A stretch of 64,000 nt of DNA from the NCBI GenBank assembly GCA_963693285.1, contig OY848917.1, positions 29,585,245 to 29,649,244 of the forward strand. The letters run 5' to 3'. The stretch is from Xestospongia muta. Lineage: Eukaryota > Porifera > Demospongiae > Haplosclerida > Petrosiidae. Shown in pieces: positions 23,553-34,212 of this stretch. Under the pieces are notes generated by a model, which saw nothing but the letters and a program-made list of their open reading frames with translations, was not told the DNA's origin and did no database searches. The translations under genes were made by a program, and so were the position numbers. Position 1 is the stretch's first letter; the number at the start of each line of letters is the position of its first letter.

Positions 23553-26500
23553 ATGACACAGAGACAACTAGTAAGTCCACGAACTGTAGTAGCTTTTAAC
23601 TTACGTTTTAACTATAGGACAAAGATCTACTGGCTGCTTGTGAAGCAGGAGACATACAAAAAGCGGAAGAGGTTATTCAAAAGGGTGCTAATTTAAGTAC
23701 TAAAGACTTGGTAAGCATACAGTAACATCCCATAGTAACGGATAGTTCTTTTGTATTATTCTACACTGAATGGTTCTTGTACATAATAGTCTGTTTTGAA
23801 ATGTAGTTAAGCCTAATACACATTTACAATTACTGGTATATTTCATGTCAATTCATACCATATCACTAGTATGACAAACTTTTTAAAAATATTAACTGCA
23901 CAACGTATTTCTACATAAGTAAATACACATGGAAGCAATTGTATATAGCCTTAACTATTCATTTCTGTAGATTTGTGATATGTTGTTGTTATATATGTTT
24001 TAAACACATTCTTTAGAACCGATGGACTCCATTGCATCATGCTTCACAACAAAGTCGTATTAATATAATAAAACTTTTATTCCTGTATGGAGCTGACCCT
24101 AATCCTAAAGATGGAGTAAGCCATAATAACCTCTACAGTACAAAATCTTGCAACATCTGATAACGTTATTACTGAATAGGAAAGTGTTTTTAGTATTAAA
24201 TTCTATGACTTCATTGATGAGAAAAGGCTTTCTGCATACAAGCCACACCTTGTCATTGACAATGTCACATGTGTGAAAATTAATATAGCAATATTGAAAG
24301 TAATGACTGTGCATCATACACTCAAATGTTTAAGGTTTAGGAAGTTTAGCATAGGTCTGCTAACTGTATAAAAATATAGTATATAACTATGATGATTCCA
24401 CTCTTATATATACAATCATCAGAACATTTTGAGCTAGAGAGTATGCCATAGAAATTTGTCAATACAGACTGAGAACTGTGCTTTATGATACAGAATATAG
24501 TATACACAGACCAGATTTTTAATCCTTACTGACTTTGTGTCAGTGAGGACTGCATGTTACATAGGCAAAGCATGCGTAATTTAAGTGACTAGCTATCACA
24601 AGGAAAGTGTACACCCTTAAAAACAAATGTTTGTTGACAGAACTAGCCATATATTTTTCTAAGTTGAAAGCTGTAACTGTATAACTTTAGTTTTGACATA
24701 CCTCTCTCCCTAGCAAATGAAGAACTTATTCTATTGTTGTGTAATCTCAGTCTTTCAATATTTAGAATAAGTGGACACCCCTACATCATGCTTGTCAAGA
24801 AGGTAACATTGAAGTGATGACAGTTTTACTACAAAACGGTGCCAATCCAAACTGTACCGATGGTGTAAGTTTTACTATTGTTAAACAAATGTGTATTTAA
24901 TGCAGACACTATTACTTTAATTATATTCTGTTATGGTAATAGCCTTAATATTTTAATGGTGGCTAGCTACTGTACTTGTATATTGCAGTGCTTAATAAGA
25001 TAATGTTATGTGAAAATATTTTCAAAGCAATTAAGTATACCAGTTGCATGTGAGTAAGCATTTCATGATAATGTGCTTCCATGCTTTAAAATATAGAATT
25101 TGCTTGCAATCTGTTTCTGAAGTCTTAGCTCACAAATAACGTAAACCAACTTTTGCTTGACATCTTTATTCCTTACCTATTCAGCTTTCAGTTACTGTTA
25201 ACATTGATGAAGATGTAATTGAAGATACAATGTTTTAAACTGTATTATTTAGAAGGCTTTGAATTGAGAGTTTCTTCCTATACAGATACCAATATTTTAA
25301 AAAAAGAAGTATTTTGAAATTTGTACTTGTTGTATTTCATATTATTTTTTCATGTTCTCAGAACGTGTGGACACCATTACATCATGCTTCTAGAGTGGGT
25401 CAAATTGAAGTCATGCATGTACTTCTACAATTCAAGGCTAATCCATTGGCCCCTGATGGAGTAAGTAGATCTTTCATTAAATATATATTTGTGTTATCAA
25501 ATACTACAATATATATTATATGTATATATATATACATAATTAGGTAGGTAAGTATAGATATATATAAATGGGATGTGTTAAATGACAAGTGATTGATTAG
25601 TTCGTTCATTTAGTTTAAAGAGATTATTTTATTTAAAATGTATGTTGTTTGTTCTACACAAGCTTTTACTGAGTTGCTCATATAAGGAATAGAGTCTATT
25701 GAGTTATATACTAACATAATATGTATGAGTTCTTTCTGTGTCTGTTATTAAAATATCTGTTTTTGTTTATTAAAATTACTATAAAAAATTTAAGATTGTT
25801 TTAACTGACTATCAATTATTTTTACTCTATGTTTTGGCAAATAGTCATTCTACACATTCTACACTTACTTAATTTTCATTATATAGAACAAATTCACACC
25901 ATTACACTATGCAACAGAAGAAGGCCTTCCAGAAGCAGTACAATTATTAAAAGATTATATAACTAAAGACAACACGAGCAACTATGTAAGTTATATTTAT
26001 ATAAGTATTTATTTACATTAATACTTTCTTTTATACAATTATAACGATTATAATTATTTACTAACTGTCACTAAAAAGTGTATTGGTTGTTTAAAATTTG
26101 TTGCAAACTTATTTTAGTGATATTGCATATAAAAGAGCTATTGTCTACCATAAGAATTTTCTAATGTATGTTATATAGCATAAAAAGAAGACTATACAAA
26201 GATATTATCTTATGATTGTTTTAAAGATGACACTGTAATAAACTTGAGTTTTGAAAAGTAGCAATAATGCTAGAAGGAAGCAAAGCTAACAGGCTAACCA
26301 AAAAGAAGCTTCATCTTTTTCTTTTTTTGCACACAATAATAGAATAAAGTGGACTTACATACATAGCAAGTGTTCCAAAACAATTATAAAATTTTCTAAC
26401 ATCATGCATTATAGCCCAATGTTGCCACGTCTATAATGTTCAAAATATATACAGCATTATAATTATTCAACAAGTTCTCTGTGTCAGTATGGCAAATAAT

Positions 26501-27038
26501 ATTTCTGTAATTTAGCTACTACTGTAGTGAGGTATTTGCACTTTAGTCCCTTTCTTTAACGGCTATTATTGTTCTCAGTAGACCTTTGTTCAACATACAT
26601 CCTTGAAGTTTTTTGACTCAGCTATAGCGTTATAAAGATTATGTAGTTCTAATTATTGTTTTAGATTTGAATCTGTGAGTGACAAGCTCAGTAATCTTTA
26701 AAACCAAAAAGTATTGATAACTTACTCTATTTCTTAATTTTTTTAATCATCATAATTGTTTACATAACACCTGCTACTTGTACTTATGAACTCAATTAAC
26801 AGTTAATCACAGTGTGTGTTTCAGTCCTCACACTATACAGTGAAGCACTAGGATATTTGAGGTCTTATCTTTGAGTGCCTACACATTCTAATCTTAAGTT
26901 TCATATGAAATAAATAGTAAACTTAAAAAAGACAGAAGTGGAAATGGACAAACTGGCTTCTAGTATATTGTGTGACATGGTCATGATGATGAATATTTAA
27001 CCTCGCTGTGCGTGGGCGCATAGCGAGGGTACTGTAGT

Positions 27039-27083
<45 letters not shown>

Positions 27084-29605
27084 TGTTACCAGAGTTGTTT
27101 TTTTTGAACTGCTATAACTTGCCAACCGAAGCATTAGCAGCTACCAACGTTTAGCAACGAATAGAAAAGCATGTGGACTTTACAACAGTAGTGTCAAGAA
27201 CATCGTCAAGGAAAACAGAAGCTTAAAACTCGCAAAAGAATTTTCAGGCTGCAGAGGTCAAGTGCCGTTTCTCGAAAAGTAAAAAACTTAACGTGGAGAT
27301 TTTTTAGTATGTTGTAAACAATCTCAGAGGAATACGGATCAGCAAGACAGAAGGCCGTTGGTCGAAGTAATCGTTAGAAAAGTTCTGAAAAATGTTTTGT
27401 GGACTTGGAGCGAAGTAACGCATTCAGGAAACGTCTCCAAGCACTGAAAAGACTGCTACTAATAGATAATATATCGGTTTATATTTGTACCACGGGACGT
27501 TTCCAAAGAAGGTTTCATCTTCAAGTTACAAGAAATTTTGTATATGAAATATTGATAGATTTTTTCAGGTTGCAGAGGTCAAGTGCCGTTTCTCGAAAAG
27601 TAAAAAACTTAACGTGGAGATTTTTTAGTATGTTGTAAACAATCTCAGAGGAATACGGATCAGCAAGACAGAAGGCCGTTGGTCGAAGTAATCGTTAGAA
27701 AAGTTCTGAAAAATGTTTTGTGGACTTGGAGCGAAGTAACGCATTCAGGAAACGTCTCCAAGCACTGAAAAGACTGCTACTAATAGATAATATATCGGTT
27801 TATATTTGTACCACGGGACGTTTCCAAAGAAGGTTTCATCTTCAAGTTACAAGAAATTTTGTATATGCAATATTGATAGATTTTAAAGGGTCATGTAAAG
27901 ACTCAGAGAAACTTTTCATCACGAAAGTAGCACTTAATCTTGCTTGGGAATTGAATGATACTATCACTTATTCAGTTACTGCTTCACAAACATGGCAAAG
28001 CTAGAAATCAAGCAACAATTAATGAGCATATACAGAATGACAAAGCTTGCCATTTTATAACCACACCTTCTGGAATGTTAATAAATTTTCTTGCAATAAC
28101 AACATCATAGCTGGGCCTAAGCTGGCATAGAATTTATAAATAACTTAGAAACTACAGCGAGGTTCGGCACTTTAGTGCCTTTCATTGTTCTAAGGATTGA
28201 GAAGAATCTCAGTTAAAGAGGAACTAGATGTTGTTAATGAATATCAGAAATGTGTTAGGAGAATTGTCAATTTGTGTTAAGCAATTGGTGAAATGCATTC
28301 CCTTAACTAATATATTCAAAGTAATATCTGTTTTTCATAAAAGGAATGTGGCAGCGTTACCTGATGTTATTACTTTAATCTTCATATCCCAGTATAATTC
28401 TTTTGACATGAATTTAATTTATCAATTTTCAGATCTTATTAATTATCAGAGGTTATATATTTTAATGCTTTCATAGATTGCCGTGTAATTTTGTGCAGGC
28501 GGTTATATTAAGTTTACCTTGAGGAATCGCTTAGTGACTGTAAATTCACAATGACTTTGATGACCACAAATAAGAGGAGGAAAACGAAGAATTTCAGCCT
28601 GCCTAGCAAAATTATATTGTGTTTTGCTTACGTAATGAATTTTAAAGAGATAAAAATTTATTTAGCATGATCTGAGCAACAAACTTCCAAAGACTATTGC
28701 AAATCTAGGTGAAGTGTCTGTGAAATAAATTAGTACAAGAAACCTTTTTTTCATGTAAAATTGTTGCTGTCACAAGCATCCCAACATTATACAGTAATTG
28801 ACCTGTCCAAAATAGAGTGCAGAGCTCTCAAGTAAAACGTGGATAATCATGTGAATTTAGCCACCCACAAGGAATTAATATTGATAATTTTCATTATCTG
28901 TGAAAGGGTTAATGTCATAGAAACATATATGTGTTTTTCTCTTTCTGTAGGAGCATACTCAAGTCAAATCTGTTTCTAAGTCAATAGTATCTCAAACAGG
29001 TAATATACATAACAATTATTATATAGGCCTATGTTAACATCAATTTATTTAGTGCATCATATTAAATTTAAAAGCATGTTCTTAATAGATTCATAATCTT
29101 GAAATGTAGAGACAACCCAAGTGTCCAGCTTGTACTCTTCCAGTTAAAAAAAGAGGATCTGGCTGTGCACATTGTCCTCCCAGTATGATGACTCTAATAA
29201 TAAAAAGTCTTGCATTTTGTGTAAAGATTAGTGCTATATTCTTTACTAATTGTCCTATGTTATATAACTCAACTTAGAAATAAAGAAACTCATTATTATT
29301 TATAATTATAGCCGTTATACTATAATCATTTTAAGAGATTACGTGAATTATTAATAAATAACTATTTTTACTTTTAAGACACAGTTATTCATCCTGACTT
29401 GCTATACAGTATAGCATGTCATAATAATCCATCCATGTACATATATACTATATCTATATACATGTATTAGATTATCACTTTTATTTTTGTAGGTGATAAC
29501 AAAGGCTCTACCAGTAGAATGATATCAAATAATACATTATTGTTTGTAACTGTTATAATTGCTTTCACAGCTGTTCTTGTGTATAGTTGGACTAAATCTA
29601 AGTAG
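23553..29605 (+). CDS. Gene F: tail-anchored ankyrin-repeat protein, 222 aa (paralogue of D)
   Basis: Exons: 23553-23570, 23618-23710, 24017-24115, 24766-24864, 25362-25460, 25887-25985, 28951-28999, 29493-29605 (669 nt with stop). It has the same layout as D but five ankyrin units instead of seven, because it lacks the duplicated exon pair. The last exon gives a helix at residues 200-218 (TLLFVTVIIAFTAVLVYSW) and a TKSK end. Linker and tail are conserved with D although the flanking introns have diverged, which points to selection on the anchor. The 2965-bp intron before exon 7 has taken up a transposon-like insertion (27001-28162); the exon phases still match across it. Confidence 0.82.
27001..28162. 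mobile_element. Unclassified inverted-repeat element in the gene F intron
   Basis: It begins CCTCGCTGT and ends ACAGCGAGG, perfect 9-bp terminal inverted repeats. The left end also forms a local hairpin (CCTCGCTGTGCG / CGCATAGCGAGG). Inside are (GT)n at about 27041-27082 and two copies of a 321-bp unit (27245-27565 and 27566-27885) that are almost identical. Each unit carries a reading frame beginning MDLERSNAFRKRLQALKRLL that runs into different sequence after the repeat. The family is unknown and no transposase is seen. The orthologous intron in D lacks this element. Confidence 0.65.
27245..27885. repeat. 321-bp direct tandem duplication
   Basis: Starting from CAGGCTGCAGAGGTCAAGTGCC / CAGGTTGCAGAGGTCAAGTGCC, the two units run in parallel to TTTTGTATATG with only about two or three differences. 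Such identity next to well-diverged surroundings means the duplication is young, or is an assembly artefact. Confidence 0.9.
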
Positions 29606-29759
29606 AATTTTATGATAAAGCAATGATGTTCATAAGACTATTGTTTGTTGTACTTTTTATGACTTTATTCAAATTTCATGTACTATATTAAATGTTCTAT
29701 ACAGTTTATAGTATTATGAATCTACTAATATACATGATTCAAAATGTCTTGAGTGCTCT

Positions 29760-30500
29760 ACCCATCTCTTCGTCCTAAAGGCTATATATTAGATGAATTA
29801 CACATTATAGGAGGAGCCACAGTTGATGTGACTTATCAGAGCTAGAGACACCTGAAATTGGTAGTAGTAGAAAGGAAGGTTCCATTCTTGTTTGGCAGGG
29901 ACTGGTTAACTACTGTGAAACTGGATTGGTTCAAAGTCTACTGTACTTCAAATGATGGTAAACCAAAGTTATTAGTAGAGAAATATAAAGAAGACTTCAC
30001 AGAATATTTGGATACAATGACCCAACATGTTGCTGGACTTATAGTTTTGAAGACCTTGATCTATATATACCTTTTGTCCTTAAAGCTACCATTCAAGCTA
30101 AGCTAGACAAATTGTTGTCATTGGGCATAATTGAGCCCATAAATTATAGTGAGCAAGCTGTCCTGATTGTAACTGTTCTGACATTAGATGGGAAAATAAG
30201 CCTTGTGATGATTATAATGTAATGATCAACCCAGTACTCAACATTGACCAATATCCATTACTCTAGATGACCTTTTTACCTCATTGTCTTGGGAAGTAAA
30301 TTTGTTTTTGACTTCTCTCAGGCCTATCAGCAGCTACTGCTCAATGAAGAGTCCTAAAATCTAGTCACTATTAAATCTCACCAGGGACTACCATTTTATG
30401 AAGTTGCCATTTATAGTATTCAGCACATGCCCTGTTTGAAAAGATAATAGACATCATCCTTCAGGGAGTACCAACACATTTTGTTATATTGATGATATTT
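29760..30500 (+). mobile_element. Ty3/gypsy-type pol relic
   Basis: Three-frame reading gives scattered pieces of a retrotransposon polyprotein: a FLFGRDWLTTVKLDW segment of the protease-RT junction (29888-29932), then the KLDKLLSLGIIEPINYS region that opens the reverse transcriptase, FVFDFSQAYQQLLLNEES (near 30300-30350), and an EKIIDIILQGVP segment before a broken YxDD region. Frames shift several times and stops interrupt, so it is dead. No LTRs are recognised. Confidence 0.75.
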
Positions 30501-31200
30501 GGTGCTTATGATTATATTCAAGAATTGACGATAGAGACGGCAAGACTGTGTAAAGACAAAACACCACACCTTGTAGCCTTACACGTACGTATACATATAT
30601 ATGTACATATGAATATGAATATATTCAGGACTACTTTCTTTGACAAAATAGTACACTTTACACTCATAACTGCATATCATGACAAACTAGTATACAGAGC
30701 ATTCCTAGGTATTGTAGCTATACATGGATGACATCCTACCCATCACTACTGGTACCGTACCATATGCTCCACTTGTTGACCACATACTAATTACTTAACT
30801 AAGTTTAGACTGTTAAAAATTTTTGAATACATTTACTGCAAACATTATTTTTGGAATCTGATGAATGAATTATTTGTTGTTATTTACAGATGTTTTAATT
30901 AATTACAATATTACATTCTTCATAAAATCATTTGATAAATTAAATTACAAATTAACAGTAGTGTTAATTCAATTGTAAAATTACAATATTATTACAACAG
31001 TATAAAGACTTTGTATAATTTACAATACATTTACTTACAAATTTACACGATGTAAAAAGAATTGTAAAATTACAGTGTTTACTTATTACAACAGTATAAC
31101 GCAGTTGCATAATTTACAATGCATGTCATTGTAAAATCAATGTTTTGCGTTGGTTATGTGTAAACCATTTTGTTAAATTTTACGACATTGTTACATAAAA
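30500..31200. other. AT-rich intergenic stretch with short tandem repeat
   Basis: No gene is seen. From about 30970 to 31125 a unit of about 90 bp occurs twice (ATTGTAAAATTACA ... TTACAACAGTATAA ... TAATTTACAAT). Surrounding sequence is very AT-rich. Confidence 0.5.
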
Positions 31201-31204
31201 AACA

Positions 31205-31760
31205 CATAATGCTACAAATATAATAAATTCATTATATATATACATTACTTATAAAATACATGGCACAAAATGAGTGGAATATTTATTATTGTATTTACAA
31301 TATAAACCATTTTATTTACATCATGAAAACAATAAATTTATAAAAAAATGTTGTGTTGCCCAAACGATCTTTCGTGACTCACATCCACTGAAGCTTCCAC
31401 TTATATAGGCTCCAGGATTTCCTGCTATTGCTAGCTAGGACCGCCACTGTGGCTTGGTAACCATTGTCCGAAGACGAGGTAATCCTGGCTGGAACATCGC
31501 CCTAACTTCAAACCAGCCGTACTGAGTTTCGAGCTTCGGGGAAATCATTGTCATTACTAAACCGGGACCACAATGCTCCGGACCTCGGAACTTTTTTTTT
31601 CATAAATTTATTCAATAAAAACACATAACACTACAATTGTAATAAATCCATCATATATACATTACCTATAAAATACATGGTACAAAATGATTGGAATATT
31701 TATTATTGTATTTATAATAAATGAACCATTTCATTTACATCATGAAAACAACAAATGTAT
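31205..31760. repeat. GC-rich island between 150-bp direct repeats
   Basis: About 31205-31349 and 31622-31760 are direct repeats (for example ATAAAATACATGG, GGAATATTTATTATTGTATTTA, TTTACATCATGAAAACAA). Between them, 31350-31600 is clearly more GC-rich than anything nearby and ends in a run of nine T on the plus strand, which is an A-run if read as minus. On the minus strand a TATATAAG sequence occurs near 31404. No reading frame is convincing. It may be a non-autonomous element with long terminal direct repeats, or a retroposed transcript. Confidence 0.5.
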
Positions 31761-32482
31761 TCAATAGATTTTTGCTGTGTACACTTGTACCTTTCTTATG
31801 CAGTACTTACAGTCATCAAATAAAACAGACGCAATAGCTGAGCATACTAGTTGATTTGCATCATTGTAATCCAAGTAATAATATCAAAAATATGTTGATG
31901 AAAATTAATTATAAATGTCAATAACCTTGTGTTGTTAGATTATTTTTGTTGATAATCTTTGGTAATCCATATCATAAAAACTGAACCTTATAGTTATCAC
32001 ATCTTGTATAAACTCTCATTGTTGTCACAAATCTGTACAATTCCAACATTAACTTTACAATCAAAGGATGCAAATTCTTTATTTTTATAGCAGTTATTAT
32101 TGTAGGTTGAGTCAGTGGGGTGGTATAGAATTCTCTTATGTCACAGATTAAATTCTTGTCGACAGTATGCTTACATGAATATTAGTATCACACTACCTCA
32201 CACAAAATCTTTCCCCTTATGTATAGACGCCTTTTAAAAATTCTTTTTAGATACTTATGAATATTAGTATCACACTTACCACACACAAAAATTCTACTGC
32301 TTATATATAGATACCTTTCAAAAATCCTTCTTAAGTGCATGTGGTCCACCCTCTCTTGAATCTATAATAGTGACGTATTGCAAGAAGTGATATTAAGTTG
32401 CATCATTGAATGAAATAAAGTCAGAGTACACTCATCAAGGATTCAGTTTCTGAAGTAGTTATTGATTTTGCTATTGTTGATA
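31761..32482. other. Intergenic stretch upstream of the candidate gene B first exon
   Basis: No gene is seen. A short local duplication occurs (GAATATTAGTATCACAC at about 32178 and 32256). Position 32371 holds TGACGTA, a CRE-like sequence about 110 bp before the ATG at 32483. Confidence 0.4.
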
Positions 32483-32512
32483 ATGGGTACGGTTAACTCC
32501 AAAGATAACTTG
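32483..32512 (+). CDS. Candidate first exon of gene B with N-myristoylation motif
   Basis: ATG opens MGTVNSKDNL and ends at TTG|GTAAGC, the same style as the tiny first exons of C, D, E and F (…L|GTAAG, phase 0). Gly2 with Ser6 fits the N-myristoylation consensus MGxxxS/T, which would place the protein on membranes. The problem is phase: the next exon near 34213 reads in frame only with a one-base or two-base carry-over. Either an extra exon lies between, or this exon belongs to something else, or the gene is damaged here too. Confidence 0.35.
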
Positions 32513-33044
32513 GTAAGCTGTAAAAATTCTATTGGCTGATGTAGACCTATGTTTGTTTGATGCATATGGCCTAGGCTCCCTTATTTAGTACAGATGCTGT
32601 ACTACATCTACGATCATGTAGTCCCATAGCCAGACCTTCCTTTGCCAAAAATATCAATGGAAACCTTTGTGGCCTCGTACGATGAAGAATATATACGTTT
32701 TGTGCATTTTTTTAGCAGATTCTGTATCAAAAATAAGATTGTTGTTTAATTGGGTAAAAGATACAAAGGTACGACTTTTATCCGAAAGGACGTGATAGCT
32801 TCAATCTGCTTTTGTCCCGTAGGTCGCATTTTAATGTTATCTGTTGCACAATTGCCCTGTATAGCGATGAGGTCTGTCGCCAATCGTCAAGCGTAATCAG
32901 CAATTTGACATATTAGTCCTGTGCTCTATCAGTCCATGTTTAGAGTTTAGATACGATATATAGCGAATTTTATTTTCTCTAGAGTACAGAATTATTACGC
33001 TTCACACGATGGTTGTGCAATGGACCAAGTCACTACAGGACGAT

Positions 33045-33100
33045 TGGGTAGCCTCGTACCCAAGCTAAACTATACTAGAACGCCTGGGTACGAGGCTAGA
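33045..33100. repeat. Perfect hairpin, TAGCCTCGTACCCA stem
   Basis: TAGCCTCGTACCCA is followed after about 25 bp by its exact reverse complement TGGGTACGAGGCTA, and then by another GGCTACGAG. CCTCGTACGATG occurs again near 32673. This is probably the core or end of a foldback element. Confidence 0.7.
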
Positions 33101-33486
33101 CGATTGGGCTACGAGACCCCAATTTAGGGGCCGGTCTAGGGCGGTAAAAAGAGCCAAAGACACCCCTTTTTATAATAAAATTCGTATTCAAAGCAACTTC
33201 TTGCAACCACACTTTTAAAATCATACAACAATTGTTGTGATAAGCCATGCGTATTAAAATAATACTAGGATTACTGCAAAGCACTAGATAACATTGACTT
33301 CAGTTCTTGCTGTTACTCCTCTTGAAAAGGATGGCATTTGGGAATGATGGTCACAGAAGTAGTTTTATTTACTAGCCTTAACTATTAATTCTACTTAAGA
33401 ACAACTCTTCTAGTTATATATTGTCCTTATGACATGAGTGAAGTTTACAATATTACACTGTGGAGTTATAATGGGTATTGCTAGCC

Positions 33487-33671
33487 GGGTGGTTCTTGGT
33501 GTAACTTGACTATGATGACATCATAATGAGATGACACACAGTGATGTCATCATATATTGATGACATCACCTAAACCTAAACCAAACCTAACGTTATTAAC
33601 TCTATGACATAGTGATGTCATAATAGGACATGTTGTTACATCATCAATCAAGTTACACCAAGAAGCACTCT
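33487..33671. mobile_element. Small foldback/MITE element
   Basis: The left arm (GGTTCTTGGTGTAACTTGA) and the right arm (TCAAGTTACACCAAGAAGC) are inverted copies about 140 bp apart. The centre contains repeated TGATGTCAT / GATGACATC palindromes and an AAACCTAAACC run. Total length is about 185 bp, non-coding. Confidence 0.75.
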
Positions 33672-34212
33672 GCAAGCTACTTCCACAGCATACCACACCA
33701 TGACAAAAGGTAGAGGTGTCTTTGATCAGGACAGACTTATCTTATACAGTCTCATTCTCAATTTTTTTATTTTATTTCCATGGAGGCACCATCTTAGTAC
33801 TTGCATTTGCCTAATAGCTTTAATATCAAACACCCCATTGAGTCTCTTGTGACCAGACATATTACATACCTTTCCCAGAAACATTAGGAATTTAAGAGAT
33901 AAGTGTTCATATACAATACATATGCATGATAACCCACGATGATTTAATGCATTCATCTTAAAGATAACCAATCCAGTGAAAAGTAATATATATATTATAT
34001 TATGTCTCTCTAAAAAGGATGCATATGAGTTCATGTGTATTGATCAAATTTAGTATAACCAAAAATTCTAGAGTGGAAACATCTGTCGATAAGTATAATG
34101 CATTTACCAATGTTCTCTGTCAGTGCATAACAACTTGTCTTGAGACAATTATTGTACTTTACATGTAGTCTCTTCTTTAAGTAATATTTATTACTATTTA
34201 AACAACAGTAAG

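Larger units (their letters stand above)
32513..34212. other. Intergenic or first-intron region with foldback elements
   Basis: No coding exon is supported. It contains a 14-bp perfect hairpin (33048-33099) within a region rich in CTCGTAC phrases, and a small foldback element (33487-33671). If 32483-32512 is the first exon of B, this is its first intron. Confidence 0.5.

Noticed and set aside
27399..28004. Two frames of 79 and 94 codons beginning MDLERSNAFRKRL as genes
   Set aside because: They are the two halves of a 321-bp direct duplication inside an element in the gene F intron; their C-terminal parts differ because they run into different flanks.
28228..28476. 82-codon frame in the gene F intron
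   Set aside because: No family resemblance, no partner exons, and typical chance length for AT-rich DNA.
33466..33484. ATGGGTATTGCTAGCCGG as another myristoylated first exon
   Set aside because: The donor is poor (GTGGTT), Ser is at position 5 rather than 6, and the sequence abuts the foldback element at 33487.
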